A stretch of DNA of 64,000 bases from Hyphococcus flavus (GCF_028748065.1 NZ_CP118166.1:1131501-1195500); one strand, 5' to 3'. Shown: positions 35,970-45,852, counted from the first letter of the stretch. Made by a program: numbers and translations. The notes: generated by a model from the letters alone, not told the origin.

Positions 35970-38270
35970 ATGGACGAAAACTCAAAAAAATTCACCGATC
36001 AGGAAGCGCTCGATTTTCACAGCCGCGGCAAGCCGGGCAAGCTCGAAATCACGCCCACCAAGCCAATGGCGACGCAGCGCGATCTCTCGCTCGCCTATTC
36101 GCCGGGCGTCGCCGTACCGGTTCAGGCGATCGCCGATAACCCCGACAGCGCCTATGACTATACCTCGAAAGGCAACATGGTTGCTGTAATCTCTAACGGG
36201 ACAGCGATTTTGGGTATGGGCGATCTCGGCGCGCTCGCCTCAAAACCGGTGATGGAAGGGAAGTCTGTTCTCTTCAAGCGCTTCGCCGATATCGACTCCG
36301 TGGATATCGAAGTCGACACCAAAGACCCTGAAGCCTTCATCAACGCCGTCAAATATCTTGGGCCCGCATTCGGCGGCATCAACCTGGAAGACATTGCCGC
36401 CCCGGACAGCTTCATTATCGAGCAGCGCCTAAAGGAAGAGATGGACATTCCCGTCTTTCATGACGACCAGCACGGCACGGCGATCATCGCCGCCGCCGGC
36501 CTGATCAACGCGCTCGATATTACCGGCAAGTCGATCAAGGACGTCAAAGTCGCTGTCTCTGGCGCTGGTTCATCTGCGCTCTCGGTTATTGGTCTGATTA
36601 AAGCCATGGGTTTGCCGCACGAAAACGCGCTTGTCTGCGATTCCAAGGGCGTTTTATTTGAAGGCCGCACCGACAGAATGGACCAGTGGCGCTCCGCTCA
36701 TGCTGTTCCGACAGACAAGCGCAGCCTGGCCGAGGCCATGGATGGCGCGGATGTGTGCATCGGTCTTTCTGTCGCCGGCGCCATTTCAAAAGACATGATT
36801 AAGTCCATGGCGAAGAACCCGATCATCTTCGTCATGGCGAACCCGACCCCGGAAATCCTGCCGGAAGAAATTCAGGAGGTTCGCGACGACGCCATTATCG
36901 CCACCGGACGGTCTGACTATCCGAACCAGGTCAACAACGTACTCGGCTTTCCCTATATCTTCCGTGGCGCGCTTGACGCCCGCGCACGTACAATCAACGA
37001 GGAAATGAAGATCGCCTGCGCTGATGCGCTGGCGAAACTCGCGCGCGAAGATGTGCCCGATGAAGTCGCCGCCGCTTACGGCAAGCGTTTGCGCTACGGA
37101 CCCGGTTATATCATTCCGACACCATTCGATCCGCGCCTTATCTCTGAAATCCCGCCCGCCGTCGCCAAGGCGGCGGTCGAAACGGGCGTCGCACGCAAGC
37201 CGATTGAGGATTTAGGCGCTTATAAACAGAACCTCGCTGCGCGGCTCGATCCGTCAGCGTCATTCCTGCAGCGCATCTATTCATCATTACGAGGCTGCGA
37301 GACGCCGAAACGCATCGTGTTTGCCGAGGGCGAGGAAGAAGCGGTAGTGCGCGCGGCCTATGCTTTCCAGCAGGAAGGACTGGGCACGCCGATCCTTATC
37401 GGTCGCGACGACTATATCAAAAACGCCCTCGCTGACGCCGGACTGCCGGTCAATCACGAGTTTGAGACCTATCACTCGCGCACCTCGAAACATAGCGATC
37501 TTTATACGGATTACCTGTACAAGCGATTGCAACGAAAAGGCTATCTTTATCGCGACGCCGTACGTCTGGTGAATACGGACAGGAACGTCTACGCCGCCTG
37601 TATGCTGGCACACGGCCACGCCGACGGCATGGTTACCGGCATCACGCGCCATTATGACGTTGCGTTGTCGAACGTGCAGCTCGCCCTCGACCCGCGCCCG
37701 GGCGAGCGCATGATCGGCGTCTCGATCATTCTCACCAAAACACGCACGCTCTTTGTCGCCGACACGAACGTAACGGAGCTGCCCAACTCGGAAGAGCTTG
37801 CAGAGATCGCCGTTCAGGTCGCACACGCCGTGCGGCATCTCGGCTTCCCGCCGAAGGTTGCTTTCGTTTCCTATTCGAATTTCGGCAATCCGGACACGGC
37901 GCATTCACGCCGCGTGGCGGACGCGGTCGAACTGCTCGACAAGCGCCGCGATATCGATTTCGAATATGAGGGCGAGATGACCCCGCGCATGGCGCTGAAC
38001 GAAGATCTTCGCCAAGTTTACCCATTCTCGCGCCTCAAAGGAGAGGCCAATGTGCTCATCACGCCAGGCGTCCACTCCGCCGCCGTATCAACGAAACTGC
38101 TTGGCGAGATCGGCGGCGCGCTGGTGCTTGGACCGGTTCTGATCGGCCTTGAGCGTCCTGTGCAGATCGCTCAGGTCGGCGCCGGCGTGACGGACATTGT
38201 CACCCTCGCCGCCATGGCCGCTTATGAACTTGATACCGAGCACCGAAGCTGGGCGGAAAAAACCGCCTAG
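35970..38270 (+). CDS. maeB: NADP-dependent malic enzyme, PTA-domain fused
   Basis: This 766-residue cytosolic enzyme converts malate to pyruvate and CO2 with NADP. The N-terminal malic enzyme domain has LAYSPGVAVP and the nucleotide loop VSGAGSSALSVIGLI; the C-terminal 330 residues form a phosphotransacetylase-like domain (IVFAEGEEEAVVRAAYAFQ onward), probably regulatory. This is the usual MaeB layout. The stop is 3 bases from the convergent peptidase stop, without an obvious terminator. Confidence 0.97.
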   Translation: MDENSKKFTDQEALDFHSRGKPGKLEITPTKPMATQRDLSLAYSPGVAVPVQAIADNPDSAYDYTSKGNMVAVISNGTAILGMGDLGALASKPVMEGKSVLFKRFADIDSVDIEVDTKDPEAFINAVKYLGPAFGGINLEDIAAPDSFIIEQRLKEEMDIPVFHDDQHGTAIIAAAGLINALDITGKSIKDVKVAVSGAGSSALSVIGLIKAMGLPHENALVCDSKGVLFEGRTDRMDQWRSAHAVPTDKRSLAEAMDGADVCIGLSVAGAISKDMIKSMAKNPIIFVMANPTPEILPEEIQEVRDDAIIATGRSDYPNQVNNVLGFPYIFRGALDARARTINEEMKIACADALAKLAREDVPDEVAAAYGKRLRYGPGYIIPTPFDPRLISEIPPAVAKAAVETGVARKPIEDLGAYKQNLAARLDPSASFLQRIYSSLRGCETPKRIVFAEGEEEAVVRAAYAFQQEGLGTPILIGRDDYIKNALADAGLPVNHEFETYHSRTSKHSDLYTDYLYKRLQRKGYLYRDAVRLVNTDRNVYAACMLAHGHADGMVTGITRHYDVALSNVQLALDPRPGERMIGVSIILTKTRTLFVADTNVTELPNSEELAEIAVQVAHAVRHLGFPPKVAFVSYSNFGNPDTAHSRRVADAVELLDKRRDIDFEYEGEMTPRMALNEDLRQVYPFSRLKGEANVLITPGVHSAAVSTKLLGEIGGALVLGPVLIGLERPVQIAQVGAGVTDIVTLAAMAAYELDTEHRSWAEKTA

Positions 38271-38273
38271 CGC

Positions 38274-40976
38274 CTATCGCGGCGGCGTCGCATGCGCCGC
38301 GCCCCGGAAGATAGCGTTCATGTAGATGAGATTGAGACCATCGAGATAGGCGCGCACAGTCGGGTCTTGGGTGAAGGCAATCACCTGCCCCGCGCCGCGC
38401 GGCTCCGCAATGACGAAGGGCTTGTAGGCAAGCTGGTCACGCGTTTGTTCCCAAAGGTGCCCGCCAACGACAAGTTCATTGGCGCCGGCGAACCGGGCCA
38501 CATTGGTCCCCGTGTTCAAGTCTACCGGCGTATAGATATCGCCGCCGCGCACCAGCACATTCAGCTCAGGCGCCACGCCAGCGGCGAGCCAGTGATCGCT
38601 GTCGACCACCGCTTTCACCATTACACCAGCCGAAGGGTCCGGGCTTTCGGTTTTCGGCTCGACAGCGTTTAGGAACCCTTGCTCATCTTCGATGATTTTG
38701 CCTTCAACCGTCGCATCATCCCCTGGGGCGGCAACGCCGTTTTCCTTCGCTGCGTTTTCCCGTCGGGATGACAATAATCCGACCTCGGGGTTCGCCATGA
38801 ACCGCAATGCGCCGGCCGCGCCAATCAGAACGCCGCCGCGGTCAACCCAGTCCTTGATGCGCTCAGCACCTGCTGCACCAACCTCTTGAGTATAATCGCC
38901 CCATGCCGCTGGCAGGACCAACACATCGAAATTATCAAGATATCGGCTTCCGAGTTGCGACATGCGGATGGCTGTGACCGGATAGTCAAACTGACGTTCA
39001 ATTACATATCGCGTGTTACCTGCGGAGTACGGATTGGTCGGCATGTCCCAAGCGATCGCCACCCGTGGCGCAGGCATCTTCACGACATTGAACGAGCCGA
39101 AATTCGGCCCTGACGTCGCCCAGCTATCGGATACGCCGATCACTTCTGCGCCGGTTTCCCCAACAATCTCCTCGAGAATTGCCGGCAGATTGTCTGGGTT
39201 GTCCTCGCGTTTGAAAATCAACGCGCCGGCATTGAATTGCATCTCTCCTTCCGCAAGGGTGAACGGCAGGTCAGAGGAATAAACCGTCAGCCCACGGCGC
39301 AAAGCAAGAGCCAATAGCCTGGCGGCCGGGCGTTCGCCCCAATTCACGAGAAAAGCAACGCTTGCGTCCGGATTTGTCAGGCCGCCCTCGGAAGCTGTTG
39401 GGTCGAATGGTGAAAAATCACCAGCGATCACCAGCGATCCGCAAGCATCCATTTCAACATTAAACATCTGCGCAAGCGACCAGGCCGTTACGTCGTAAAT
39501 CTGATCCGGCAGGTTTTTTGACCGCAAGCGTTCTTGTTCTTCGAGAAACCCCTGTTCAATTTCGATATTTTCATCAAGCAGCGTGCGAAGCAGGCGCTTT
39601 GAGGGCTGGTTGAGGTTGATGATGTATGCGCCGGCGTCATAGCTGGCGCCGCAGGCTTGGAACGCCGCATTCGCCTGAATGACTTCCGCACCTTGCGTGG
39701 TCAGGAGGGAGGCGATCTTTCGGGCGCCGGCTGCATCGCGTGTCGCCGGGAAGATGAAACTGCGCACGTTTTCCGTCCGCCCTTCCTCAATTGCGGAGAC
39801 CCGGTAGCTGTAAAACTCACGCAAGAATTTTTCGCTGTTATCCGCTGTGACTTCCGCTGTGGATAATGACGTGACGAAGTGCTGGCGGACCGTGTCTCGA
39901 TAGTGGAATTCCTCACCCGTGTTTCTTCGGGCCTTCAGCCCCCGTGCGGACGCCTGTTCATATGTCATGGCGATCGCGCCGTAATAAGAAGGCCAGCTCG
40001 CGCCGTACCCCGGATAAAATGCATCGAACACTTCGCGGGTGAAATAATCGAACCCGAAACGATCGAACCAGCGCGCATTATTGCGCCCAAACAGCTCCAG
40101 ACTGGCGCGCTGATCAGCGGCGAGATGCGGGTTATAGGGAACCGCCTCAGGCGCGAAATAATAGGTGGAATCCGACCCCATCTCGTGGGCGTCAACAAAG
40201 ACCAGCGGCATCCATTCCCGCAGGATGCGTATACGCCCAACTGTTTCGGGTTGCGTCAGCGCGAACCAGTCGCGGTTCATATCGAACAGATAATGGTTTG
40301 TTCGCCCGTTAGGCCATGGTTCGTTTCTTTCCGCGGCAAGTCGGCTCGCTTGCGGCTCCAGACCTTCCGAGGTTTCAAAATTGTGGATAAACCGCGCGCG
40401 CCCATCAGGGTTCTGCATCGGGTCAATGAAGACGATGGTTTCGTTCATGATCTTTTGCACGCGCTCGTCATTTTGCGCGGCCAACAAGTGATAGGCCGTC
40501 ATGATTGCCGCATCAGTCGAAGAAATTTCATTCCCGTGAACGCCATAAGCAATCCATGTCGATCCGGGTAAGGAAGAAATAAGCCTGTCGGCTTCTGCGC
40601 GGTTTGTTGCTCGCGGATCGGCGAGCGCGGCGACGCCCGTGCGAACATCATCAAGACGCGCGATATTTTCTGGCGATGAAATCGCCGCATAAATCAGGGG
40701 ACGGCCTTGCCATGTGCGCGCATATTCCCAGACCTTGATGCGGTCCGGCGCCACTGCTTCAAGCGCCTGAAAATAAGCAACGACATCTTCAGGCTTGGTG
40801 ATGCGCTCACCGTTTTCGTGCCCCGCGATCGACTGAAGCGTCGGGATAGATGCGTCATACGTTGCGCCGGGCCAGAACGCGAAATCATCCTGGTTTTGTG
40901 CGAAAGCTGGCGCAACCAAAGCAACCGCAACGCTATATACCGTTGCAAACATCAACCGGCTGATTTGACGAAACAT
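38274..40976 (-). CDS. M14 family zinc carboxypeptidase
   Basis: This 900-residue secreted protein has a signal peptide (residues 1-27, ending AFAQ). Zinc ligands are visible: H147 and E150 (GVHGNE) and H264 (VDAHEMGSD). The long C-terminal part contains a class I glutamine amidotransferase-like fold segment (DNFDVLVLPAAWGDYTQEVG) and a hydrophobic core. It is probably periplasmic and cuts C-terminal residues from peptides. The catalytic Glu was not located. Confidence 0.85.
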   Translation of the reverse strand: MFRQISRLMFATVYSVAVALVAPAFAQNQDDFAFWPGATYDASIPTLQSIAGHENGERITKPEDVVAYFQALEAVAPDRIKVWEYARTWQGRPLIYAAISSPENIARLDDVRTGVAALADPRATNRAEADRLISSLPGSTWIAYGVHGNEISSTDAAIMTAYHLLAAQNDERVQKIMNETIVFIDPMQNPDGRARFIHNFETSEGLEPQASRLAAERNEPWPNGRTNHYLFDMNRDWFALTQPETVGRIRILREWMPLVFVDAHEMGSDSTYYFAPEAVPYNPHLAADQRASLELFGRNNARWFDRFGFDYFTREVFDAFYPGYGASWPSYYGAIAMTYEQASARGLKARRNTGEEFHYRDTVRQHFVTSLSTAEVTADNSEKFLREFYSYRVSAIEEGRTENVRSFIFPATRDAAGARKIASLLTTQGAEVIQANAAFQACGASYDAGAYIINLNQPSKRLLRTLLDENIEIEQGFLEEQERLRSKNLPDQIYDVTAWSLAQMFNVEMDACGSLVIAGDFSPFDPTASEGGLTNPDASVAFLVNWGERPAARLLALALRRGLTVYSSDLPFTLAEGEMQFNAGALIFKREDNPDNLPAILEEIVGETGAEVIGVSDSWATSGPNFGSFNVVKMPAPRVAIAWDMPTNPYSAGNTRYVIERQFDYPVTAIRMSQLGSRYLDNFDVLVLPAAWGDYTQEVGAAGAERIKDWVDRGGVLIGAAGALRFMANPEVGLLSSRRENAAKENGVAAPGDDATVEGKIIEDEQGFLNAVEPKTESPDPSAGVMVKAVVDSDHWLAAGVAPELNVLVRGGDIYTPVDLNTGTNVARFAGANELVVGGHLWEQTRDQLAYKPFVIAEPRGAGQVIAFTQDPTVRAYLDGLNLIYMNAIFRGAAHATPPR

Positions 40977-41049
40977 TCTACCGCCCCTTTAAATTTTTGC
41001 CCAAGTTTGAAAGCGTCAGACTATCGCGTCAAACACTTTTTGTCGGCCA

Positions 41050-41865
41050 CTATCCGTCGCCCTTTTTCCGCCGAAACCGTTTTGACTGGTTCCGCACCAT
41101 CGCCGCCGCCCAGGGGCGCGGCAAAGCTTTTGCCAACCACACCGTAAACTTGTTCCAGGCGCCGGGCACATAGACCACATGGCCGCGTTCAACAGCGTTG
41201 ATCGCGCCCTCGACAACTGGTTCGGCTTTCATGAACATATATTTCGGCAGTTGAGAAACGAGGCCGCGCGTTTTGTTGACGTCATGAAACTCGGAATATG
41301 TGAAGCCGGGACAGAGCGCTGTCGAGTTGACGTTTTTGCCGGCGCATTCTGCGTCAATAGACTGTGCAAAGCTGACAAGAAACGCCTTTGACGGACCATA
41401 AAGCGTATGTCCCGCCGATCCCGGAACCAGTCCGGCAACGGATGAAACCTGGATAACCCGGCCGTAATCGCGGGCGATCATACCAGGCAAGAAGGCGCGC
41501 GTCATATGCGCATATGAGTTCACCATGAGCTCGAGAAAATCCCTGTGCGCGGTCCAGTCATTTTCCGTAAAAAAGCCGGGGAGACCGAAACCTGCGTTAT
41601 TGACAAGGATATCGACGGGCGTGTCGTCCTGCGCCAGCGCCCCGGCGATAATCTTGGGCGCCGCGGCGTCAGCAAGATCGGCGGCGATGGTTTTCACCTC
41701 AACCCCATGGGCTCTTTTCACTTCACTCGCGAGCTCTTTGAGGCGGTCTTCTCTGCGCGCCACCAAAATCAGATTGGCGCCTTTGGCGGCGTAAATCCTC
41801 GCGAATGTCGCGCCGATCCCGGCCGATGCGCCCGTGATGAGCGCCCATTTACCCTGATATTCCAT
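41050..41865 (-). CDS. Short-chain dehydrogenase/reductase
   Basis: This 271-residue protein has the Rossmann motif TGASAGIGATFARIYA, NNAG (NNAGFGLPG) and the catalytic YGPSKAF Tyr/Lys. The overall sequence resembles the DltE/YqjQ-like SDRs, so it uses NAD(P)H on an unknown substrate. A hydrophobic stretch near the C-terminus may anchor it to the membrane. Confidence 0.82.
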   Translation of the reverse strand: MEYQGKWALITGASAGIGATFARIYAAKGANLILVARREDRLKELASEVKRAHGVEVKTIAADLADAAAPKIIAGALAQDDTPVDILVNNAGFGLPGFFTENDWTAHRDFLELMVNSYAHMTRAFLPGMIARDYGRVIQVSSVAGLVPGSAGHTLYGPSKAFLVSFAQSIDAECAGKNVNSTALCPGFTYSEFHDVNKTRGLVSQLPKYMFMKAEPVVEGAINAVERGHVVYVPGAWNKFTVWLAKALPRPWAAAMVRNQSKRFRRKKGDG

Positions 41866-42012
41866 AGTATTTATGCTTAATCCGCTTGCAGGCGTCAGTC
41901 CATGACTGCTTTCAAAGCTAATAGCACGGGGCTTGCATCGTTAATTCGGTTAACGCTCCGCCCTGTCTGCTGTTATTCTGGCAAGCAGCAAGGTTATTCA
42001 GTCCGGACCACT

Positions 42013-42378
42013 ATGGATAGTATCGAGTTTTTACTGATCGTCGCCGTCTTCGCCGTGGTGCTGTTCTGGTACTTGCAGAACGCCGAACGCGGCTCTGATG
42101 GGCTGATCGGTTTGCTCGCGCTGGAAGATGACCCCGACGAGGCTAAAGGCATCAAGAAACAATCTTATCGTCTGAAAGACCGCCCTGACCGAAGCAAGGC
42201 CGCCATGCGGGACATCCGTAAGGAACATCACGCCCAGCGATCCTATCGCTTTAAAGACGGCGAAGAACTGTCTCGGGAAGAGCGGCTGAAACAGCGGTTT
42301 CGCAGACAGGACGAAGCGCGCTATCGCGTGAAAGACAAAGCCGCAAACTACAAGGCCCGCAAAGGACCGTCCGATTAA
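42013..42378 (+). CDS. Small membrane-anchored protein with YRxKD repeats, unknown function
   Basis: The product is 121 residues from ATG at 42013. An N-terminal membrane helix (FLLIVAVFAVVLFWYL) is followed by a highly charged, probably disordered tail. The tail holds three related segments: QSYRLKD, RSYRFKD and ARYRVKD. I do not recognise the family. It converges on the PiT-like gene and shares the TTAA stop overlap with it. Confidence 0.5.
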   Translation: MDSIEFLLIVAVFAVVLFWYLQNAERGSDGLIGLLALEDDPDEAKGIKKQSYRLKDRPDRSKAAMRDIRKEHHAQRSYRFKDGEELSREERLKQRFRRQDEARYRVKDKAANYKARKGPSD

Positions 42379-43388
42379 CCGCCAAGCTGCGCCGTAAGGG
42401 CTTGCGCCAATAATGGCAGCCCCAGCGCCATCACAACGCTGATCACCAGACCAATCAGCGCCTTAAACGCGTCCGATCCGACGATTTTCGCAGTACCGCC
42501 GACAGATCGAACTTTGTCGATTGTCGCAATGGCGAATTCACGGCCGGCAATAAGTCCGAGGAACACCCAGGTTGTCGACATCGGAATATCGTTCATTTCT
42601 TTGAAAAAGAACAAAAGCGACGCGTAAGTGAAGTCGATGATCGTCGCCGAGCGAATGTCCGTTACGCTGGTTTTTGTTTTCAAAATCCGCTGTACGGGAC
42701 CGCCCCTGTTCCAGAAGGTGTAAGCCAGCAGCAAGATAATGACGCCAACCGAAACCGCCGCTTCCGTAGGGTTTAGCTGGGCTGCGCCAGTAGCCGTTTC
42801 CCCCCGCGGCAGGTAGATATAGATGTTGGCGAAGTCCTGCATCAGCCAGACGGACCAAAGATATCCTGTAGTTATCCACTGGGCGAGCACCCAAACAGGC
42901 GCATGCTGTTGCGCCGCCGTCTTTAAGAACCACCGCTCCAAAGTCGGCGCAAGCGCCGCATAGATAAGACCGCCAGTAACAAAGGCGACCGCATAGCCGA
43001 TCAGCGATTTGGTCAGCATGCTGTAAAGGCCGCCCATGGTGGCGAATATCGTCAGCACCATGAACGTCGTCGAAACCGGAATACCGAACCGCGTCAGCAC
43101 CAGCAGCACCAGCGGCGGCAGCGCGTAATACCACTCGGGATCGATGATGATCGGATATTTTTCAGTATTATTTAATCGCCCGAATGACGGATCGCCTTCA
43201 TTCGTGATGTAGCCGTAGGTGAAGACAACCACGAGCACTGTAGCCGCGAACAGGAACAACGCCCACCATGGCAAGCGCCGATTGGAGTTGATGAACGTGC
43301 CGAGCGTTTGCAGGGCGTCATTGCCGACAACCGCATAAGCAGCGAAAACAAAGCCGACCGCCGCCCATAAACCGATATCGATATCCAT
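42375..43388 (-). CDS. PiT-like inorganic phosphate transporter family protein
   Basis: This 337-residue protein has about ten membrane helices. GNDALQTLGTFINSN near residue 23 and the paired GIPVSTTF and IPMSTTWVF segments recall the duplicated GNDxxN and PVSTT motifs of PiT/Pho-4 Na+ or H+/phosphate symporters. The core is shorter and the Asn of GNDVAN is not kept, so the ligand is uncertain. The promoter region is shared with hemH and contains a palindrome. Confidence 0.6.
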   Translation of the reverse strand: MDIDIGLWAAVGFVFAAYAVVGNDALQTLGTFINSNRRLPWWALFLFAATVLVVVFTYGYITNEGDPSFGRLNNTEKYPIIIDPEWYYALPPLVLLVLTRFGIPVSTTFMVLTIFATMGGLYSMLTKSLIGYAVAFVTGGLIYAALAPTLERWFLKTAAQQHAPVWVLAQWITTGYLWSVWLMQDFANIYIYLPRGETATGAAQLNPTEAAVSVGVIILLLAYTFWNRGGPVQRILKTKTSVTDIRSATIIDFTYASLLFFFKEMNDIPMSTTWVFLGLIAGREFAIATIDKVRSVGGTAKIVGSDAFKALIGLVISVVMALGLPLLAQALTAQLGG

Positions 43389-43478
43389 GCCTGCTCCTTG
43401 AGACCCGGCTTAACGCCTATCAGGGGCGCACATTGCGCGCCTCTGTCAAATTCGCGCGCACCCTCTATTTTTTTTGTT

Positions 43479-43490
43479 TCACAATTGTGA
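43479..43490. promoter_or_regulatory. Perfect 12-bp palindrome between the PiT-like gene and hemH
   Basis: TCACAATTGTGA is its own reverse complement. It lies about 90 bases before the PiT-like start and 52 before the hemH start, in the divergent promoter region. It may be an operator controlling one or both genes. It is the inverted order of the CRP half-sites (TGTGA/TCACA), so it is not a standard CRP site. Confidence 0.4.
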
Positions 43491-43541
43491 CAAAACGCCG
43501 AAATTCGGGGGGAATCTTGCCTATATCCGCTGCAGGTAAGG

Positions 43542-44609
43542 ATGAAAGCGCAAAGAAATATGATGGACGGCTCAAAACCGACTGAAACAAACCGGCCAAT
43601 CCACGCGCCTGACGGGCATCCCGCCATTGCTCAGGGCCGTGTCGGCGTATTGCTGGTCAATCTCGGCACCCCGGACGCGCCTGAGGCTGGCGCGGTTCGC
43701 CGCTATCTGCGCGAGTTCCTGAGTGATCAACGCATTGTCGATCTGCCCCGCGCGATCTGGTTGCCTGTTCTTTACGGGATTATCCTGAACGTCCGCCCCG
43801 CCGCAACAGCGCGGAACTATAAAAAGATCTGGCGTGAGGAAAGTGATGAAAGTCCGTTGCGGTACTATACGCGCGCGCAAAGCGACGCGCTTGCAGCACA
43901 ATTTGAGGGCGCCGTCATAGACTGGGCCATGCGATACGGAAATCCATCGATCGAATCGCGCCTTGACGCCATGACAGCGCAAGGCTGCACGCGAATTCTC
44001 ATCGTGCCGTTATATCCGCAATATTCCGCGACAACGACAGCCAGCGTGACTGACGCCGTCTTTGACGCGGCCAAAGCAATGCGCTGGCAACCGGCGATCC
44101 GCGTTGCGCCAGCCTTTCATGATGAACCGGCTTACATCGACGCCCTGGCTGCCGAGACGGAACGCCATTTCAACACGCTCGACTGGAAGCCGGAGCGTGT
44201 GATCATGTCTTTCCACGGCCTGCCGCAACGATACTTCGATGCTGGCGATCCATATCATTGTCATTGCGCAAAGACAGCGCGCTTGCTTCGCGAAAAAATG
44301 GGATGGACGGACGAGTTTGCGCCGCTAGCGTTCCAGTCAAAGTTCGGACGCGAGAAATGGCTGGAACCGGCAACGGACGCCACCATCGAAGAGTTGGCGC
44401 AAGCTGGCGTCAAAAACCTTGCTGTTATCATGCCGGGTTTCGTTTCAGACTGTATCGAGACACTCGAGGAAATCGATATCTCGGGGCGGGAAATTTTCAT
44501 GGCTACAGGCGGCCAGAATTTCACCGCCGTCCCCTGCCTCAATGACACACCTGAAATGACTGCGCTACTCACAGCCATTACGGAAAGGGAAACCGCCGGC
44601 TGGCTGTAA
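43542..44609 (+). CDS. hemH: Ferrochelatase
   Basis: This 355-residue enzyme inserts Fe2+ into protoporphyrin IX to make protoheme. NLGTPDAPEAGAVRRYLREFL, FSMFHGL-type VIMSFHGLPQRY (metal-site His), and ALAFQSKFGREKWLEP (the AFQSxxG signature as PLAFQSKFG) are present. The ATG at 43542 is behind GTAAGG. The last residues are typical of the short alphaproteobacterial form. Confidence 0.95.
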   Translation: MKAQRNMMDGSKPTETNRPIHAPDGHPAIAQGRVGVLLVNLGTPDAPEAGAVRRYLREFLSDQRIVDLPRAIWLPVLYGIILNVRPAATARNYKKIWREESDESPLRYYTRAQSDALAAQFEGAVIDWAMRYGNPSIESRLDAMTAQGCTRILIVPLYPQYSATTTASVTDAVFDAAKAMRWQPAIRVAPAFHDEPAYIDALAAETERHFNTLDWKPERVIMSFHGLPQRYFDAGDPYHCHCAKTARLLREKMGWTDEFAPLAFQSKFGREKWLEPATDATIEELAQAGVKNLAVIMPGFVSDCIETLEEIDISGREIFMATGGQNFTAVPCLNDTPEMTALLTAITERETAGWL

Positions 44610-44619
44610 CTTGCTTTTT

Positions 44620-44654
44620 TAGAGCGCGCCCACAAAAAGTGAACGCAGTCTACG
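44620..44654 (+). repeat. Dispersed repeat, copy A
   Basis: The 22 bases at 44620-44641 recur with one mismatch, inverted, at 63208-63229. The following 12 bases GAACGCAGTCTA at 44641-44652 recur exactly at 63137-63148. The element lies in the 40-base gap between the hemH and AI-2E family stops. It is too short to be a transposon end on this evidence. Confidence 0.5.
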
Positions 44655-45852
44655 TTGGCCGGTATGTCACGCGAGCGCCATTCCCCAAAAGAACGCCAAT
44701 CGGACGCAAAAACGTTGAGTGATCGCAGATGGTTTTCACGATCACCAGCACAGGGATGGAGATAATCGCGCCAGCCGGCCCCCATATCCATGTCCAGAAG
44801 CTGATGTTCAAGATAACCGCCAGGGGGCTCATGGTCAGACGCTGACCAATAAGCAACGGCGTTACGAAGTTCGATTCAATAAAGTTCAATGCGATATAAA
44901 TGCCTGCCGGCGCCGCCATCATCAATGCTTCGTCATAGTTGACCAATCCGGAAACACCGAGCAACGCGGTTAATGTAATGGGCCCGAGATAAGGAATAAA
45001 ATTCAACAGGGCCGCAAGACCGCCCCAAACAAGCGGTGACGGCATGCCGATCGTCTGCATCGCTACGGCGGTCGCAACGCCAAGGCCGAGGTTAATCATC
45101 AGCATCGTGAACATGTAAGAGCCGACTTTCTTTTCAACCGCCCCAAGCATGCGCGCCATTTGCCGCCGGCCACTGACTTTCGTGCGGATCAAAATAAGTT
45201 TTCGCCGGATATCGAGTCGTGACGCCAGGAAGAAATAGGTCAGCACGGTCGTGAACAGAACCTGTATCAGAATTGTACGCAAGAATGACGCAAGCGCCGC
45301 ACTCAAGCTTGGGCTTTCATCTACCTTGACGCTTTGCGTACGCTGCTCATCACCGATTTTGGCAAGCTCATCGACCTGTTCGGAAACGTCCTGAACCTTG
45401 TTCACCGCTTCTTCAACGCCGATCAATTTCTTACGCGCGTCAGTTAGCATTTCGGGTAATCTCTCAAGCCATGCAGCGCCAGGCTGAATGATCAGGTAAA
45501 GCGCGCCAATAAACAGGGAAAAGAAAAACGCCACGACGAAAAGGGACCCGACCGAGTTCGGCAACCCGCGTCGCCTTAACCATTCCGTCGCCGGCGCGAG
45601 CAACACGCCGAGCACTGCCGCAGTGGCGATAGGCAAGAACACCGGCTTACCAAAGTACAGCGCAACGCCAGCAGCCACCACAGCAATGATGGTCACGCCT
45701 ATTGCGGTGACATAGCGCGCACTGTCAGCAAACGTGGCTTCTTCATGAGGCTGCAACAAGCGCAGGGCCATACTGCGCGACATAACCCCATGAGAAACAG
45801 GGCTTTGACGCGCCCGGCCTGGCGCACGATCCGCTTGTCCCGACCCATCCAT
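44650..45852 (-). CDS. AI-2E family transporter
   Basis: This 400-residue membrane protein begins behind GGAGG. It has hydrophobic helix clusters at about 47-90, 95-120 and 205-390, with PYLGPI (FIPYLGPITLTALLGV) and the LIGQRLTMSPLAVILNISFW signature near the C-terminus. The family was named after TqsA/YdiK and exports small molecules; here the substrate is unknown. Confidence 0.88.
   Translation of the reverse strand: MDGSGQADRAPGRARQSPVSHGVMSRSMALRLLQPHEEATFADSARYVTAIGVTIIAVVAAGVALYFGKPVFLPIATAAVLGVLLAPATEWLRRRGLPNSVGSLFVVAFFFSLFIGALYLIIQPGAAWLERLPEMLTDARKKLIGVEEAVNKVQDVSEQVDELAKIGDEQRTQSVKVDESPSLSAALASFLRTILIQVLFTTVLTYFFLASRLDIRRKLILIRTKVSGRRQMARMLGAVEKKVGSYMFTMLMINLGLGVATAVAMQTIGMPSPLVWGGLAALLNFIPYLGPITLTALLGVSGLVNYDEALMMAAPAGIYIALNFIESNFVTPLLIGQRLTMSPLAVILNISFWTWIWGPAGAIISIPVLVIVKTICDHSTFLRPIGVLLGNGARVTYRPT

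Noticed and set aside
37287-37904. 205-residue minus-strand open frame
   Set aside because: Antisense of the PTA domain of maeB.
39879-40571. 230-residue plus-strand open frame
   Set aside because: Antisense of the M14 peptidase domain.
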